NCBI GenBank assembly: GCA_017482055.1
Contig: JAFUOH010000001.1
Location: 62,001 to 126,000 of the forward strand
Source of the DNA: Clostridia bacterium
GTDB taxonomy: Bacteria; Bacillota; Clostridia; Oscillospirales; CAG-272
Reading direction: 5' to 3'
DNA length: 64,000 bases
Shown here: positions 18,040 to 27,183 of the stretch, piece after piece
How positions within the stretch are numbered: the stretch's first letter is position 1
Layout: each line of letters begins with the position of its first letter
Notes under the pieces: generated by a model
Told to the model about the DNA's origin: nothing
The model's database searches: none
The model's input: only the letters and a program-made list of their open reading frames with translations
Program-made: the position numbers and the translations under genes

Positions 18040-20115
18040 ATGATGGATATTATGAGAAAAAAATTTATAACCATGAACGACGGCTCACAGCAGGAGCTTC
18101 GCACAAGACTTATGGACGATGAGGTGTTCTCCTGCGGTTCGTGTTGGTATGAAGCCAAGGATGGCGGTCTTGTTATGTTCATGGGACGTCGTCAGAAGCC
18201 TATGGTGGCATATAAAACTTACGACAACGGCGTTACCATCGCCGAGGAGTGGGAGATTGGCGAGGGCGCATCCGAGAACATCATCCGCCTTTCTGACGGC
18301 AGACTTATGAGTATTGCTCAGGAGCGTGTTGAAAATATTCTCGGCAACGACCTGAAGGCTTCCAACTTCTACGCATACTTCTCCGAGGATGACGGTCACA
18401 CCTTCGGCAACCGCGTGACCATTTCCGCCGAGAACAGACGCCTCTATCTCATGAATGCACGCGTTATACGCCTCTCAACTGGAAGGATCATCGTTCCTAC
18501 CTGCATTCACCCAAACCATCTGCTTGAAGAAAAGCTGGAAACTGTGGGTTGGGTTGGCGCATTCTGGACGGATGACGAGGGGCAGACTTGGCATGAGGGT
18601 GAGTGGAAGGCTCCCGTGACGGCCGATCAGCTCTGCGAGCCGATAGTCTGCGAAATGCCCGACGGTTCGCTTAAAATGTACGTTCGCACAGGCATTGGAT
18701 ACCTTTATCAGCTTGATTCCGCCGACGGCGGCGCTACTTGGTCGGATGAATATCCCACCACCCTCCGTTCTCCCTGCGCACCGTTCACGTTCAGCTATGA
18801 CCCTTACGGTGAGCAGTATGTGGTGGTATGGGACAACGCATTCCCCGGTCCTATACATCAGTATCCGAGAACTCCCATATGCCTTGCGGTATCTAAGGAC
18901 TGCAAGACCTGGACACAGATCTGTGAGCTTGGAAATGACCCCATGGGCAGCTATGGCTATCCCGTTGTATGGTACACTCCCGACTCGCTGATGATGTCCT
19001 ACTATATAAGCGACGTGCGCAAATTTTCCGACCGCAACCGCGTACACATGGTATGGCTCAAGCGAAACACTCATCCGCTGCTTGTTTCCAACAAGCTCTC
19101 TGTACGTATTCTTCCCGAGGGTAAGATGGTCAACGTTCCCACTAAGGTATTCCGCAAGGACGTACAGGCTACAGGCTCCGAGATGATCGAGGCTGCCGAC
19201 GGCGCTTTGTTAGTCATGGCATCGGGCGGTGTATACCGTACCGAGGATAATGGTGATACCTTCACTCAGATCGAAGGTGCAAGAGGCGGCGGAAATCTGC
19301 TTCGCCTTAAGGACGGCAGACTTCTCGGTATCGACGAGCGCCGCTGTCTCGAGCCTCGCGGTGCAAAATTAAACGGTGCAAACTTCTGGGCGGTGTTCTC
19401 CAACGACGATGGTATGACCTTCGGCGGTCACGTGCCGATAACCAAGCGCGACGGCTGCTACTATATCCAGAACAGCAGATTTTTCCGCACTTCAAGCGGC
19501 AGAATACTCTGCCCGCTGTGCCTGCATGACGAGTCCGAGCTTGACCGCAAGCTTGAGACTGCGGGTTGGGTGACCTGCTTCTACAGTGACGATGAAGGTC
19601 AGAGCTGGACTGAGGGACCTTGGGTCAAGCCCGAGACCGATCAGCTCTGCGAGTGCATGGTCGCCGAGATGCGTGAACCGGGACATATCAAGATGTTAAG
19701 CCGTACCGCGCGCGGTTATCTCTATCAGTGCGATTCCTACGACGACGGTGCTACCTGGACCGAGGAGCGTCCCACCGAGCTTAAGTCTCCCTGCGCACCC
19801 TTCACATTTAAATACGACCCCTACACCGACCTTTACATGGTGCTCCATGACAATGCATTCCCCGGCGGACGTCATCAGTATCCACGCTCTCCCATGAGCC
19901 TTTCCATCTCCAAGGACGGCGAGCATTGGGAGACCATTATGGATGTCGGAAGCGAGCCCGACTGCAGCTACGGCTATCCCGTGCTGTATTTCACCGAGGA
20001 CAGGATACTTACCACATTCTATCGTTCTACCATTCGTACCTTCGGGGCGAAGAACCGCGTTCACTTCACTATCCTGCCGCGTGATCTCCATGAAAAGCTT
20101 AAGAGCATAAAGTAA
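18040..20115 (+). CDS. tandem two-domain Asp-box sialidase-like protein, cytoplasmic
   Basis: 691 residues made of two homologous propeller domains, about residues 1-345 and 346-691, each resembling the preceding 343-residue protein. Asp boxes are SEDDGHTF, TDDEGQTW, SADGGATW in the first half and RTEDNGDTF, SNDDGMTF, SDDEGQSW, SYDDGATW in the second. DQLCEPIVCEMPDGSLKM and DQLCECMVAEM mark equivalent positions. No signal peptide is present. The ATG at 18040 follows GGAGGCGATTACT and lies 15 bases after the previous gene, so the two form an operon. The fusion of two copies suggests an intragenic duplication. Substrate not identifiable. Confidence 0.85.
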   Translation: MMDIMRKKFITMNDGSQQELRTRLMDDEVFSCGSCWYEAKDGGLVMFMGRRQKPMVAYKTYDNGVTIAEEWEIGEGASENIIRLSDGRLMSIAQERVENILGNDLKASNFYAYFSEDDGHTFGNRVTISAENRRLYLMNARVIRLSTGRIIVPTCIHPNHLLEEKLETVGWVGAFWTDDEGQTWHEGEWKAPVTADQLCEPIVCEMPDGSLKMYVRTGIGYLYQLDSADGGATWSDEYPTTLRSPCAPFTFSYDPYGEQYVVVWDNAFPGPIHQYPRTPICLAVSKDCKTWTQICELGNDPMGSYGYPVVWYTPDSLMMSYYISDVRKFSDRNRVHMVWLKRNTHPLLVSNKLSVRILPEGKMVNVPTKVFRKDVQATGSEMIEAADGALLVMASGGVYRTEDNGDTFTQIEGARGGGNLLRLKDGRLLGIDERRCLEPRGAKLNGANFWAVFSNDDGMTFGGHVPITKRDGCYYIQNSRFFRTSSGRILCPLCLHDESELDRKLETAGWVTCFYSDDEGQSWTEGPWVKPETDQLCECMVAEMREPGHIKMLSRTARGYLYQCDSYDDGATWTEERPTELKSPCAPFTFKYDPYTDLYMVLHDNAFPGGRHQYPRSPMSLSISKDGEHWETIMDVGSEPDCSYGYPVLYFTEDRILTTFYRSTIRTFGAKNRVHFTILPRDLHEKLKSIK

Positions 20116-20130
20116 TATTGCATTAATTAC

Positions 20131-20169
20131 GGCGCTGTACATAGGGATATGTGCGGCGCCGCTGTTTTT
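20131..20169 (+). terminator. terminator of the cytoplasmic Asp-box operon
   Basis: GGCGCTGTACAT (20131-20142) pairs with ATGTGCGGCGCC (20149-20160), two G-T wobbles, 6-base loop, followed by GCTGTTTTTA. Confidence 0.75.
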
Positions 20170-20253
20170 AGGCAGACAGAAGTACAAAAGTTGAGAAATT
20201 CGGTTAAATTACACTTTTTTGTGCCCTAATCGAAATCAATTTTCAAAAAAGGC

Positions 20254-20282
20254 TTTACTTTTTTGCAATATGGTAGTATAAT
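20254..20282 (+). promoter_or_regulatory. probable promoter of the oxidoreductase-isomerase pair
   Basis: TTTACT (20254-20259), 17-base spacer, TATAAT (20277-20282), 69 bases before the ATG at 20352. The -35 element is weak (4 of 6), consistent with an activated promoter. The rest of the 236-base gap shows only the terminator. Confidence 0.6.
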
Positions 20283-20351
20283 TAACGTGACCCATTTTGA
20301 CAATCGGCAAACTGGGCGTATAATCACCGAGATCGTATAGGAGATCATGAA

Positions 20352-21395
20352 ATGAAGAACGGAAAAATCGGATACGCCGTTGTGGGACTGGGCGTCGGAA
20401 TGGCGCATGTCCAGGCGGCTGCCGAATCGAAGAAATGTGAGCTTGTGGCTGTATGTGATCTTATACAGGCAAAGCTTGATAAAGTGAAGGACGCTTATCC
20501 CGGGACAAAGACCTATCTCGATTTCGACGAGGTGCTAAAAGACACCGAGATCGATATCGTCAGCATCTGTCTTCCCAGCGCCATGCACGCGGATTTTGCC
20601 GTAAAGGCAATGGAAGCCGGCAAGAATGTGCTTGTGGAAAAGCCCATCGACATCACAGTCGAGGCAGCAGAGCGTATAGAGGAAGCTCGCGTGCGTACCG
20701 GCATGAAGGCGGGCGTTATCCACCAGAACCGCAACAACGCGGTGATGAAGCCCATCAAGGAAGCGGTTGACGCGGGCAGGCTCGGTAAGATGGTACTCGC
20801 AAGCTTCGCGGTCAAATGGTACCGCGACGCTCACTACTATATCGGTTGGCACGGAACATGGGAGATGGACGGCGGCGGCTCGCTTATGAATCAGGCGGTG
20901 CATACCGTTGACCTTATGCAGTGGCTTATGGGAGACGTGGCAAGTATCCATTCTACAATGGGTATTTACGATCATGACATCGAGACCGAAGATATGACTG
21001 CTTCCGTTATCACCTTCAAGAGCGGTGCGGCGGCGACCTTTGTTTCCACCACTTGCGCATATCCCGGAATCAGTACCGATATCCAGCTTTACGGTACGGG
21101 CGGCACAATAGAAGCCGACGCGGATATTTTGAAGCGTTGGAAGCTGCGCGATGCTGATGATGAGGATGAAGAAGAGGAAGAAATGCTGGAAAAGTACGGC
21201 GGAGGCAACCGTGCTGTCGAGAAAGCCGATCCTACGGTCATTACAGGTCATAAATCCATGGTTGAAAACATGATCGAAGCGGTCATCGAGGACAAGGATC
21301 CACAGATCTTGCCCACGGAGGCTATCAAGAGCGTGCGCATCGTAAACGCGATCTACGAATCTGCGCGCACGGGCAAGACTATCTATTTTGATTAA
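20352..21395 (+). CDS. Gfo/Idh/MocA family oxidoreductase
   Basis: NAD(P)-dependent sugar or cyclitol dehydrogenase. The N-terminal Rossmann motif is VVGLGVGMAHVQAA, with the family signature NVLVEKPIDIT near residues 94-104 and a likely catalytic H in the NQAVHTVDLMQWL segment. An unusual acidic run, DDEDEEEEEMLEKYGGG, sits near residues 263-280. Length 347 is normal. The ATG follows TAGGAGATC. It is 19 bases upstream of an AP-endonuclease-2-type isomerase, a common pair in degradation of unusual sugars or inositols; the substrate cannot be told. Confidence 0.9.
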   Translation: MKNGKIGYAVVGLGVGMAHVQAAAESKKCELVAVCDLIQAKLDKVKDAYPGTKTYLDFDEVLKDTEIDIVSICLPSAMHADFAVKAMEAGKNVLVEKPIDITVEAAERIEEARVRTGMKAGVIHQNRNNAVMKPIKEAVDAGRLGKMVLASFAVKWYRDAHYYIGWHGTWEMDGGGSLMNQAVHTVDLMQWLMGDVASIHSTMGIYDHDIETEDMTASVITFKSGAAATFVSTTCAYPGISTDIQLYGTGGTIEADADILKRWKLRDADDEDEEEEEMLEKYGGGNRAVEKADPTVITGHKSMVENMIEAVIEDKDPQILPTEAIKSVRIVNAIYESARTGKTIYFD

Positions 21396-21414
21396 ATTTA
21401 GGAGGAACTATATA

Positions 21415-22191
21415 ATGATCAAAACACTTGGGCTTCAAATATTTACACTGCGCAACGCAATGACCGATGAGGCAGCCGTTGCTGAGTCCTTTAAGAAGAT
21501 GAAAGCTCTTGGCTATGACGAGGGTCAAACCGCAGGCTGGTATGATCTTCCCGTGGCAAAGTATGCGGAGCTTGCAAAGGACGCAGGCATCAAGATCTGC
21601 GGCACTCACTGCTCTTTTGATACGCTCGTGGCGGACGCTGACAAGGCAATGGAGGATCATGATATTCTCGGCACCAAGAATATCGGTATCGGCGGTATGC
21701 CCGCAGCGGCGCGCGCAGACTATGACGCACTGAAGAAGTTCGTAGAGGATGCAAACATATTCGCCGAGAAGATAAACAAGTACGGCTTCAAGTTTACCTA
21801 TCACAACCACAGCTTTGAATTTTCGAAGCTGGGCGGTGAGCGTATGATGGATGTGTTGGTTGACGGTTTCGACCCCAAAACCACCTCGTTCGTACTGGAT
21901 ACATACTGGGTACAGCACGGCGGCGGAAGCGTTACAGGTTGGATGAAGAAGCTTGCGGGACGTATAGATATCCTTCATCTTAAGGATATGGGCATTTCTA
22001 TGGAAAGCGGCAAGGCTGCGCCGTACATCACCGAGGTCGGCAACGGTAACATCAACTTCGACGAGGTAATCAAGGTAGCCGAGGAGATCGGCGTCAAGCA
22101 CTATGTAGTCGAGCAGGATACCTGCCCCGGCGACCCCTTCGACAGCATTAAGAAGAGTGCTGAATATATCAAGGCAAGATATATGGCGTAA
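21415..22191 (+). CDS. sugar phosphate isomerase/epimerase (xylose-isomerase-like TIM barrel)
   Basis: 258-residue TIM barrel of the AP_endonuc_2 superfamily, which isomerises or dehydrates keto-sugars using a divalent metal. Landmarks are CGTHCSF, FTYHNHSFEF, SFVLDTYWVQHGG, DILHLKDMG and YVVEQDTCPGDPFDS; the Glu/Asp/His residues in these are probable metal ligands. The ATG at 21415 is chosen for the AGGAGG at 21400-21405, although the frame is open from 21388. It is clearly paralogous to the gene at 59525 (same YHNHxFEF, WVQ and EQDT motifs). Cotranscribed with the upstream oxidoreductase. Confidence 0.88.
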   Translation: MIKTLGLQIFTLRNAMTDEAAVAESFKKMKALGYDEGQTAGWYDLPVAKYAELAKDAGIKICGTHCSFDTLVADADKAMEDHDILGTKNIGIGGMPAAARADYDALKKFVEDANIFAEKINKYGFKFTYHNHSFEFSKLGGERMMDVLVDGFDPKTTSFVLDTYWVQHGGGSVTGWMKKLAGRIDILHLKDMGISMESGKAAPYITEVGNGNINFDEVIKVAEEIGVKHYVVEQDTCPGDPFDSIKKSAEYIKARYMA

Positions 22192-22211
22192 GAGGATGAT
22201 TTGAGTTTGTT

Positions 22212-22249
22212 AAAAAATGGACTGCTGTAATGAAAGCAGTCCATTTTTT
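22212..22249 (+). terminator. bidirectional terminator between the isomerase and the XRE gene
   Basis: AAAAAATGGACTGCT (22212-22226) pairs perfectly with AGCAGTCCATTTTTT (22235-22249), 8-base loop, with T runs on both strands. It serves the isomerase (plus) and the XRE regulator (minus). Confidence 0.92.
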
Positions 22250-22254
22250 ATTAT

Positions 22255-22608
22255 CTATTCGCTAAGCTGTTCCTGCAGCTCCAGTAAAACGTCGATTGAT
22301 TTGTTTATCGCAACAAGAGTAGCTGTGGAGCATTTTGTGAGCTTACTTGCAATTTCCATGTTGATTATGGATTCGGGTCTCGCGAATGGTGTGTCAAGCA
22401 GAAAATAATCGAGACTTGTATCAAGGGCGTATGCGATTTTTAGAACCATATTGAGTGATACCTTACATTGCGCCGTTTCGATATGGCTGAGATGATTATT
22501 GGAGCAGTCCACCAATGCGGCAAGATCGGCTTGCGTCATCCCTTTTTTAATACGCAGATCGCGTATACGCTGTCCAACCTTTTCGTAATCCACCTCTTTT
22601 GGCATCAT
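22255..22608 (-). CDS. XRE-family transcriptional regulator
   Basis: 117-residue protein with an N-terminal Cro/CI helix-turn-helix at about residues 8-62 (VGQRIRDLRIKKGMTQADLA, then CSNNHLSHIETAQCKVS) and a short C-terminal part (INMEIASKLTKCSTATLVAINKSIDVL) of unknown role. The frame is open to 22707, but the ATG at 22606-22608 is chosen because GGTGGTGATATA precedes it; a second ATG follows immediately. No ligand domain is evident. Target unknown; it lies between the isomerase operon and a decayed surface-protein tail. Confidence 0.88.
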   Translation of the reverse strand: MMPKEVDYEKVGQRIRDLRIKKGMTQADLAALVDCSNNHLSHIETAQCKVSLNMVLKIAYALDTSLDYFLLDTPFARPESIINMEIASKLTKCSTATLVAINKSIDVLLELQEQLSE

Positions 22609-22648
22609 TATATCACCACCTATCCTTGGTAAGTATAACATAAAGTAA

Positions 22649-22849
22649 ATTTTTCTTAAACAAACTATCACGGCATATTGCTTGGTTAAGCATGGCGAGA
22701 ATATCACTTATACCATAGCTCCCAATGAAGGATATCATATTTCATGCGTCACTATTGATGGCATTGATATCGGGGTGGTTGATTCGTATACATTTGAAGA
22801 TGTTCGCGAAGCTCATACAATTACGGTGACATTTGAGAAAAGTGAATAA
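22649..22849 (+). pseudogene. C-terminal remnant of a repeat-containing surface protein
   Basis: An open plus-strand stretch without a start codon reads VKHGENITYTIAPNEGYHIS, then VTIDGIDIGVVDSYTFEDV, then HTITVTFEKSE and stop. This is the pattern of the InlB-type B-repeat domain (YTITPxxGYxIxxVxVDGxxxG...YTFxNVxxxHTIxVxF) found in large secreted proteins of Firmicutes. Only the last copy remains and everything upstream is absent, so it is the relic of a deleted gene. Confidence 0.75.
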
Positions 22850-22854
22850 AGGCA

Positions 22855-22889
22855 ATCCCCTCAATACGGTATGACCGCATTGAGGGGAT
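22855..22889. terminator. hairpin between the surface-protein remnant and the YfhO gene
   Basis: ATCCCCTCAATACGG (22855-22869) pairs with CCGCATTGAGGGGAT (22875-22889) with one mismatch and a five-base loop. T runs are weak on both sides (TTTC on plus, CCTTTAT on minus). It probably ends yfhO transcription. Confidence 0.6.
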
Positions 22890-22909
22890 ACTTTCATATA
22901 GAATGATAG

Positions 22910-25645
22910 TTACGCATCCTGCATGGGCTCAGCGGCGGCTGCCGCGCGGCGACGGTGCTTTACAAGCTGCTCACATGCAATTACCGCGACAAGCGCCGCA
23001 TGCGATACAGCTGAGATGATGATGCCGTAGGTTACATACTTCGGACGGTAGCGGAGCTCTATTTTGTGCTCGCCTGCGTCAAGCTCGACGGCTGTCAGCG
23101 CTTCGAGAATGGGCGCGGTCTCGCAAAGCTCGCCGTCCACGTATACCTTCCAGCCCTCGTCATAAGGAATGGTGAGTAAGAACGTGGTCCTGTCCTCGGG
23201 AACGGTCACTGTGCCCGTGAAGCTGCTGTCGGTAAAGCTTTCAATATTGTACCCGTATTTCTGCAAACGGGGCATGATCTCGCGGAACAGCTCCTCATCG
23301 AGATAGCAGAAATAGTCGGTGCCTGTACCGAGGTAGATATCGTCCTCGCCGAGCGTGAGTGTGACAACAAGCGGCTCTCCTGCCGGCTGACTGCCGAGCG
23401 ATACTATACGGTGAGTCTCATTGGTGAAATACTCCGACACCTCGTTGCCGTTTAATTTGAGGGTGGCGTCACGCTTATAGTCGGTGGGGAAATATACAAA
23501 GAGCTCATAATCGTTGACGGGGGTGAATTCATAGGTCAGCTTGCCCTCGTAGCCTGTTTTGAGCTTTTCGTACTTGCGGTGTCCTGTGACGTATGCGATA
23601 TCAAGGTTATCGGTGGCGGGGGTGAGATTTTTATACGGCTTGAACAGCTCCACCGTTTCCTCTTCACCCAGCATTTCGGTCACAAGCTCATTCATTCTTT
23701 CAAAGGGGGAGTCGTACTCGTCAAGATCTATCTCGGAGACACCCGATGCCACCATGTACCCCAGCGGGAGCACATAGTCATTCTTGTAAACCACGGTGAG
23801 ATTATCTTCATCCGTCCATACAGCTTCTCCCCATAGGTCGTTCAGCTCATCGGTGTCGTTTGCCAACAGATATTTGACTCCGAGAAGGCTGTCGGAGACC
23901 GGAGTGCCGCCCAGATATTTTGACCAATGGGACTTGGAGGCGTATCCCATATCCTGTAAGAAGTCGATCTGCTCCGCGTTCAGCGTGGATGTGGAATTGG
24001 ACAGTCCGCGGATATTCAGCGCGAAATTGTCGTTGGTCTTACGGTGAGTGGTCTTTTCCGCACGATAGAAGGACGTGTCATACTCGCTTACCCAGTCTGC
24101 GGCGGGTGACCATTTGTCCATGAAGGTGCGGTAGGACGTACGTGAACTGTAGTGTACGTCGCTGTCAAGCGACACTACCTCTGCAAGTCCGTTGCAGAAC
24201 AACTCAAGCAGCACAAATACGCAAAGTATAGATGATATTGAGCCCTCAAGCCACTTTTTATTGCAACCCGACAGCAGTATCATATACACGGCGATGCAGG
24301 CGATACCGAACCAAATGCCCATTAGGTCATCAAGGTTCTCATATTCAAGCTTTTGAAGTAACACAAGTATGAGCCCCAGTCCCGCGCCGACTCCGAGCAC
24401 CGTACGCATGTCAAGCTCAGCGATGTGCTCAAACGCCAAATATGCCGCTGCGATTATGATAAAGCAGAACATGAAGCTGTAGCGGTAGTTGAGCCAGTTA
24501 GGGCGCTGGAAGCCGTGCCAGATAAGGTCGATGGTGCTGGAATTGAAGCTGAATATGAAGAACGCCATCATGGCGCCGTAGGCGATCTTTTTGCGCGGCG
24601 TGATCTGCTTAATGAAGAAGAACACGGGGAGCATGATGAGCGTCAGTGTGCCCGAGAATACGAAAGGCAAACCTTCGGGACGGACTGTATCATAGGATGC
24701 GGGGAACATTTTTGAGATAAGATCGAGGAAGTCGAAGCGCTGCTTGAAGTCATAGCTTGGATCGGAGAAGGTGGTCTTACCGAAGGTGAGAGAATAGTAG
24801 GCGGGCAGTATGATAAGCGCTGCCATACCCACAGCAATCACGGAATACAGAGCCATTCTGCCGAAGGTCTTTATAAAATGTCCTCGCTCACCGAGTGGAT
24901 TGCGTTCCTTTGGAGTAGACATAAAATAATAGAAGAAGAAATACGCCGCCACCCCGAAGCAGACCATGTAACCGATATAGTAGTTTGAGAACACCGCTGT
25001 CGCAAGGGTCAGAACATATAGCTTGTACCTGCCGTATTTTATCAGTGACTCTATACCCAGCATGATAAGAGGGAAGAACAGCAGGCAGTCGATCCACATA
25101 GTGTTGTGCTGCATGACCACGGCGTAGGAGGTCAGAGCGTATATGACAGAGAAGATGACCTCATTTACAGGCTTTGTGGGATGAGACTTGTGCAGATATA
25201 CGCACATATTAAGTCCCGAAAGCCCGCATTTTAAAAGCAGTATGGTGTAAAGCGACTCGGTGATCATTCCCTCGGGGAAAAGGGCGGTGATTACTGTAAA
25301 GGGACTCGCGAGATAATAGGCGACGATTCCGAGAAATTCACCGCCAAGCGCCCGCTCGAAGGAGTAGAGTATTCCCTGCTCGCCGCGGAAAATATCGCGC
25401 ATTGCCTCAAAGTAGTAGACATACTGACCGTTCAGGTCAAGCACCAGCACTGAGTTTTTACCGAAGGGCCAAACCTCCATGGCAACATAAATCAGCGCCA
25501 TGATGACCACCGGAAACAGGAATGCGAGCCATATGTGGTGCATGCCGTCAAGCGGCGACAAGAGACGGCGCAGCCGTGATTTTTGCGTGGCAGAGGCATG
25601 TGACGCTTCCGGCGTACAGTCGGTGGGGATCATATTTTCATCCAT
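22910..25645 (-). CDS. YfhO family polytopic membrane protein
   Basis: 911-residue membrane protein of the YfhO family, GT-C-like proteins that in characterised cases glycosylate lipoteichoic acid or other surface polymers. After a 35-residue cytoplasmic N-terminus there is a membrane segment (IWLAFLFPVVIMALIYVAME), then VLDLNGQYVYYFEAMRDI, a luminal loop typical of the family, and about a dozen hydrophobic helices to residue 475. A large extracytoplasmic beta-rich region (about 490-870) follows, then one C-terminal helix (YGIIISAVSHAALVAVIACE). The ATG follows GGAAGGAACAATACT. DUF951 lies just upstream on the same strand. Substrate unknown. Confidence 0.9.
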   Translation of the reverse strand: MDENMIPTDCTPEASHASATQKSRLRRLLSPLDGMHHIWLAFLFPVVIMALIYVAMEVWPFGKNSVLVLDLNGQYVYYFEAMRDIFRGEQGILYSFERALGGEFLGIVAYYLASPFTVITALFPEGMITESLYTILLLKCGLSGLNMCVYLHKSHPTKPVNEVIFSVIYALTSYAVVMQHNTMWIDCLLFFPLIMLGIESLIKYGRYKLYVLTLATAVFSNYYIGYMVCFGVAAYFFFYYFMSTPKERNPLGERGHFIKTFGRMALYSVIAVGMAALIILPAYYSLTFGKTTFSDPSYDFKQRFDFLDLISKMFPASYDTVRPEGLPFVFSGTLTLIMLPVFFFIKQITPRKKIAYGAMMAFFIFSFNSSTIDLIWHGFQRPNWLNYRYSFMFCFIIIAAAYLAFEHIAELDMRTVLGVGAGLGLILVLLQKLEYENLDDLMGIWFGIACIAVYMILLSGCNKKWLEGSISSILCVFVLLELFCNGLAEVVSLDSDVHYSSRTSYRTFMDKWSPAADWVSEYDTSFYRAEKTTHRKTNDNFALNIRGLSNSTSTLNAEQIDFLQDMGYASKSHWSKYLGGTPVSDSLLGVKYLLANDTDELNDLWGEAVWTDEDNLTVVYKNDYVLPLGYMVASGVSEIDLDEYDSPFERMNELVTEMLGEEETVELFKPYKNLTPATDNLDIAYVTGHRKYEKLKTGYEGKLTYEFTPVNDYELFVYFPTDYKRDATLKLNGNEVSEYFTNETHRIVSLGSQPAGEPLVVTLTLGEDDIYLGTGTDYFCYLDEELFREIMPRLQKYGYNIESFTDSSFTGTVTVPEDRTTFLLTIPYDEGWKVYVDGELCETAPILEALTAVELDAGEHKIELRYRPKYVTYGIIISAVSHAALVAVIACEQLVKHRRRAAAAAEPMQDA

Positions 25646-25675
25646 AGTATTGTTCCTTCCTGATGGTATCGTGGC

Positions 25676-25888
25676 TTACTCTGCGGATCCATCCTCGTGT
25701 ATCACACGGCGGATGCTCTTTTCGAGTTTGACGCGCGGCAGGGTCAGATCTCTGCCGCAATTCTCGCACACGATACGGATATCGCTTCCCACGCGCAGAA
25801 CACGAAACCGTATGCTTCCCTTGGCGCAGGGATGCGGTTTTTTCATTTCAAGTATATCGCCTACAAGGATACGCGGTATAGATTGCAT
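25676..25888 (-). CDS. DUF951 family small protein
   Basis: 70-residue protein starting MQSIPRILVGDILEMKKPHP, with the family core CAKGSIRFRVLRVGSDIRIVC and a CxxC pair (CENCGRD). DUF951 proteins are small, widespread in Firmicutes and of unresolved function, possibly RNA or ribosome associated. The start at 25888 follows GGAGGTGTTTTCC; the longer open frame upstream has no ribosome site and spans a promoter-like region. It is 30 bases upstream of yfhO and probably cotranscribed. Confidence 0.9.
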   Translation of the reverse strand: MQSIPRILVGDILEMKKPHPCAKGSIRFRVLRVGSDIRIVCENCGRDLTLPRVKLEKSIRRVIHEDGSAE

Positions 25889-26052
25889 GGAAAACACCTC
25901 CGAAATATTTCTATAAATATAAGTATACCACATTTTGCCGCGGTTGTACAGCCTTTTTTGAAAAAACAGTACTCGGAGCGCCCGCCAAGTTGTAAAGTTT
26001 TTTGCAAACTGCTGCGTATGAGTATAAAAACAAAACAGCATCACATTATGTA

Positions 26053-26081
26053 TTGACAAATTGAATCTGTGATGTTATCAT
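26053..26081 (+). promoter_or_regulatory. promoter of the AraC regulator, flanked by an inverted repeat
   Basis: TTGACA (26053-26058), 17-base spacer, TATCAT (26076-26081). CATCACA (26039-26045) and TGTGATG (26068-26074) form an inverted repeat around the -35 box, a possible operator. The remainder of the 25889-26157 gap shows only the divergent DUF951 leader. Confidence 0.7.
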
Positions 26082-26157
26082 TATTACGTAGACTAATTTA
26101 TAATTCGGTAAGTGATATACTGTAAAACTTATTATTAAAGATAGTGAGGCGGTGTAT

Positions 26158-26964
26158 ATGTTTAAAAATGTTGAAAGAGCATTTCACATAGATGCCATGG
26201 CATATTCGTTTGAGGCGACTTTTCCGAAAAACTATGCTTTTGACGGGGAGAGTCATGATTACATCGAGATCGTGTACATACAAAGCGGCAGGGCAGAGGT
26301 GGCGGAAAATGATAAGATATACCTGCTTGAGGGCGGAAACATGATCTTTCACGCTCCAATGGAATTTCACCGCATAAAAAGTGCGGAGGGAACCACACCG
26401 CGAATATTCAACCTGTCGGTGATAATAAAGGGAACAGTTCCCGATTCGCTCTATGATGGCGTGTTTGAACTGGACGCAGGCGAGCGGGCGGAATATGTGA
26501 GCATTTTTAATGCTGCCGATAGATTTATCTGCAGCAAGGAGAGCAGTGCGGGTGCAGCACATCAGGCTGCGGCAAGACTGGAAGCGTTTATTTTAAATAT
26601 TTGCCGTCGGAACAATAAAAGCAACAATCTCTCAAACGAGGCAGGGGCACTGGTCTATAAAAAATTGGTCAGGATGATGAACGAGCGTGTGCGTGACAAC
26701 ATAACGTTGGCTTCGCTTGCGGCGGATAACTACATAAGCATCAGCTATGTAAAATCTCTGTTTTACCGCTATGCAGGTACCGGTCCGCGCGGATATTACG
26801 CGAAATTGCAGGCATATGAAGCGGCGCGGCTGATAAATGGCGGAACACCGATAGCACGAGTTGCCGAAATGATGAATTTTTCATCACCAAACTATTTTTC
26901 GCTGTTTTTTAAAAAGCAAATGGGTCAAACGCCGTCGGAATATAAGAAAAATAATTCTCATTAG
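26158..26964 (+). CDS. AraC-family transcriptional regulator
   Basis: 268 residues. The N-terminal cupin-like sensor domain (about 1-150) contains HDYIEIVYIQSGRAEV and GGNMIFHAPMEFHRI. The C-terminal double helix-turn-helix (about 170-268) contains NITLASLAADNYISISYVKS and ARVAEMMNFSSPNYFSLFFK, ending GQTPSEYKK as in most AraC proteins. The ATG at 26158 is preferred over the GTG at 26152, which would overlap the GAGGCGG ribosome site. The gene lies upstream of, and points towards, the large SLH-anchored Asp-box gene and is a likely sugar-responsive activator of it. Confidence 0.9.
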   Translation: MFKNVERAFHIDAMAYSFEATFPKNYAFDGESHDYIEIVYIQSGRAEVAENDKIYLLEGGNMIFHAPMEFHRIKSAEGTTPRIFNLSVIIKGTVPDSLYDGVFELDAGERAEYVSIFNAADRFICSKESSAGAAHQAAARLEAFILNICRRNNKSNNLSNEAGALVYKKLVRMMNERVRDNITLASLAADNYISISYVKSLFYRYAGTGPRGYYAKLQAYEAARLINGGTPIARVAEMMNFSSPNYFSLFFKKQMGQTPSEYKKNNSH

Positions 26965-26971
26965 AATTTTC

Positions 26972-27004
26972 AGGGTCTATGCACGTGGAACATAGACCTT
27001 TTTT
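26972..27004 (+). terminator. terminator of the AraC gene
   Basis: AGGGTCTATG (26972-26981) pairs with CATAGACCTT (26991-27000), 9-base loop, then TTTTG. Confidence 0.85.
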
Positions 27005-27088
27005 GACGGGAAAGATTGGCGTATTGCACAAAAATCGGGTAAAAATTATGTGAGAACAGCCAAAAATCAATTGTTTGTCAAAAGTGTA

Positions 27089-27117
27089 TTGAGTTTTACA
27101 TTCTTTTTTGCTATAAT
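27089..27117 (+). promoter_or_regulatory. promoter of the first SLH Asp-box gene
   Basis: TTGAGT (27089-27094), 17-base spacer, TATAAT (27112-27117), 66 bases before the ATG at 27184. Confidence 0.75.
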
Positions 27118-27183
27118 ATCATATGGCGTGGTTAAATTTTTGACTATTTCCACCAAAACTTTATCATTGAGGAGGATAAACAA

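Noticed and set aside
16993..20115. Naming the cytoplasmic Asp-box proteins as true sialidases (nanH)
   Set aside because: Asp boxes are shared by many enzyme and binding families; no FRIP motif or arginine triad could be confirmed.
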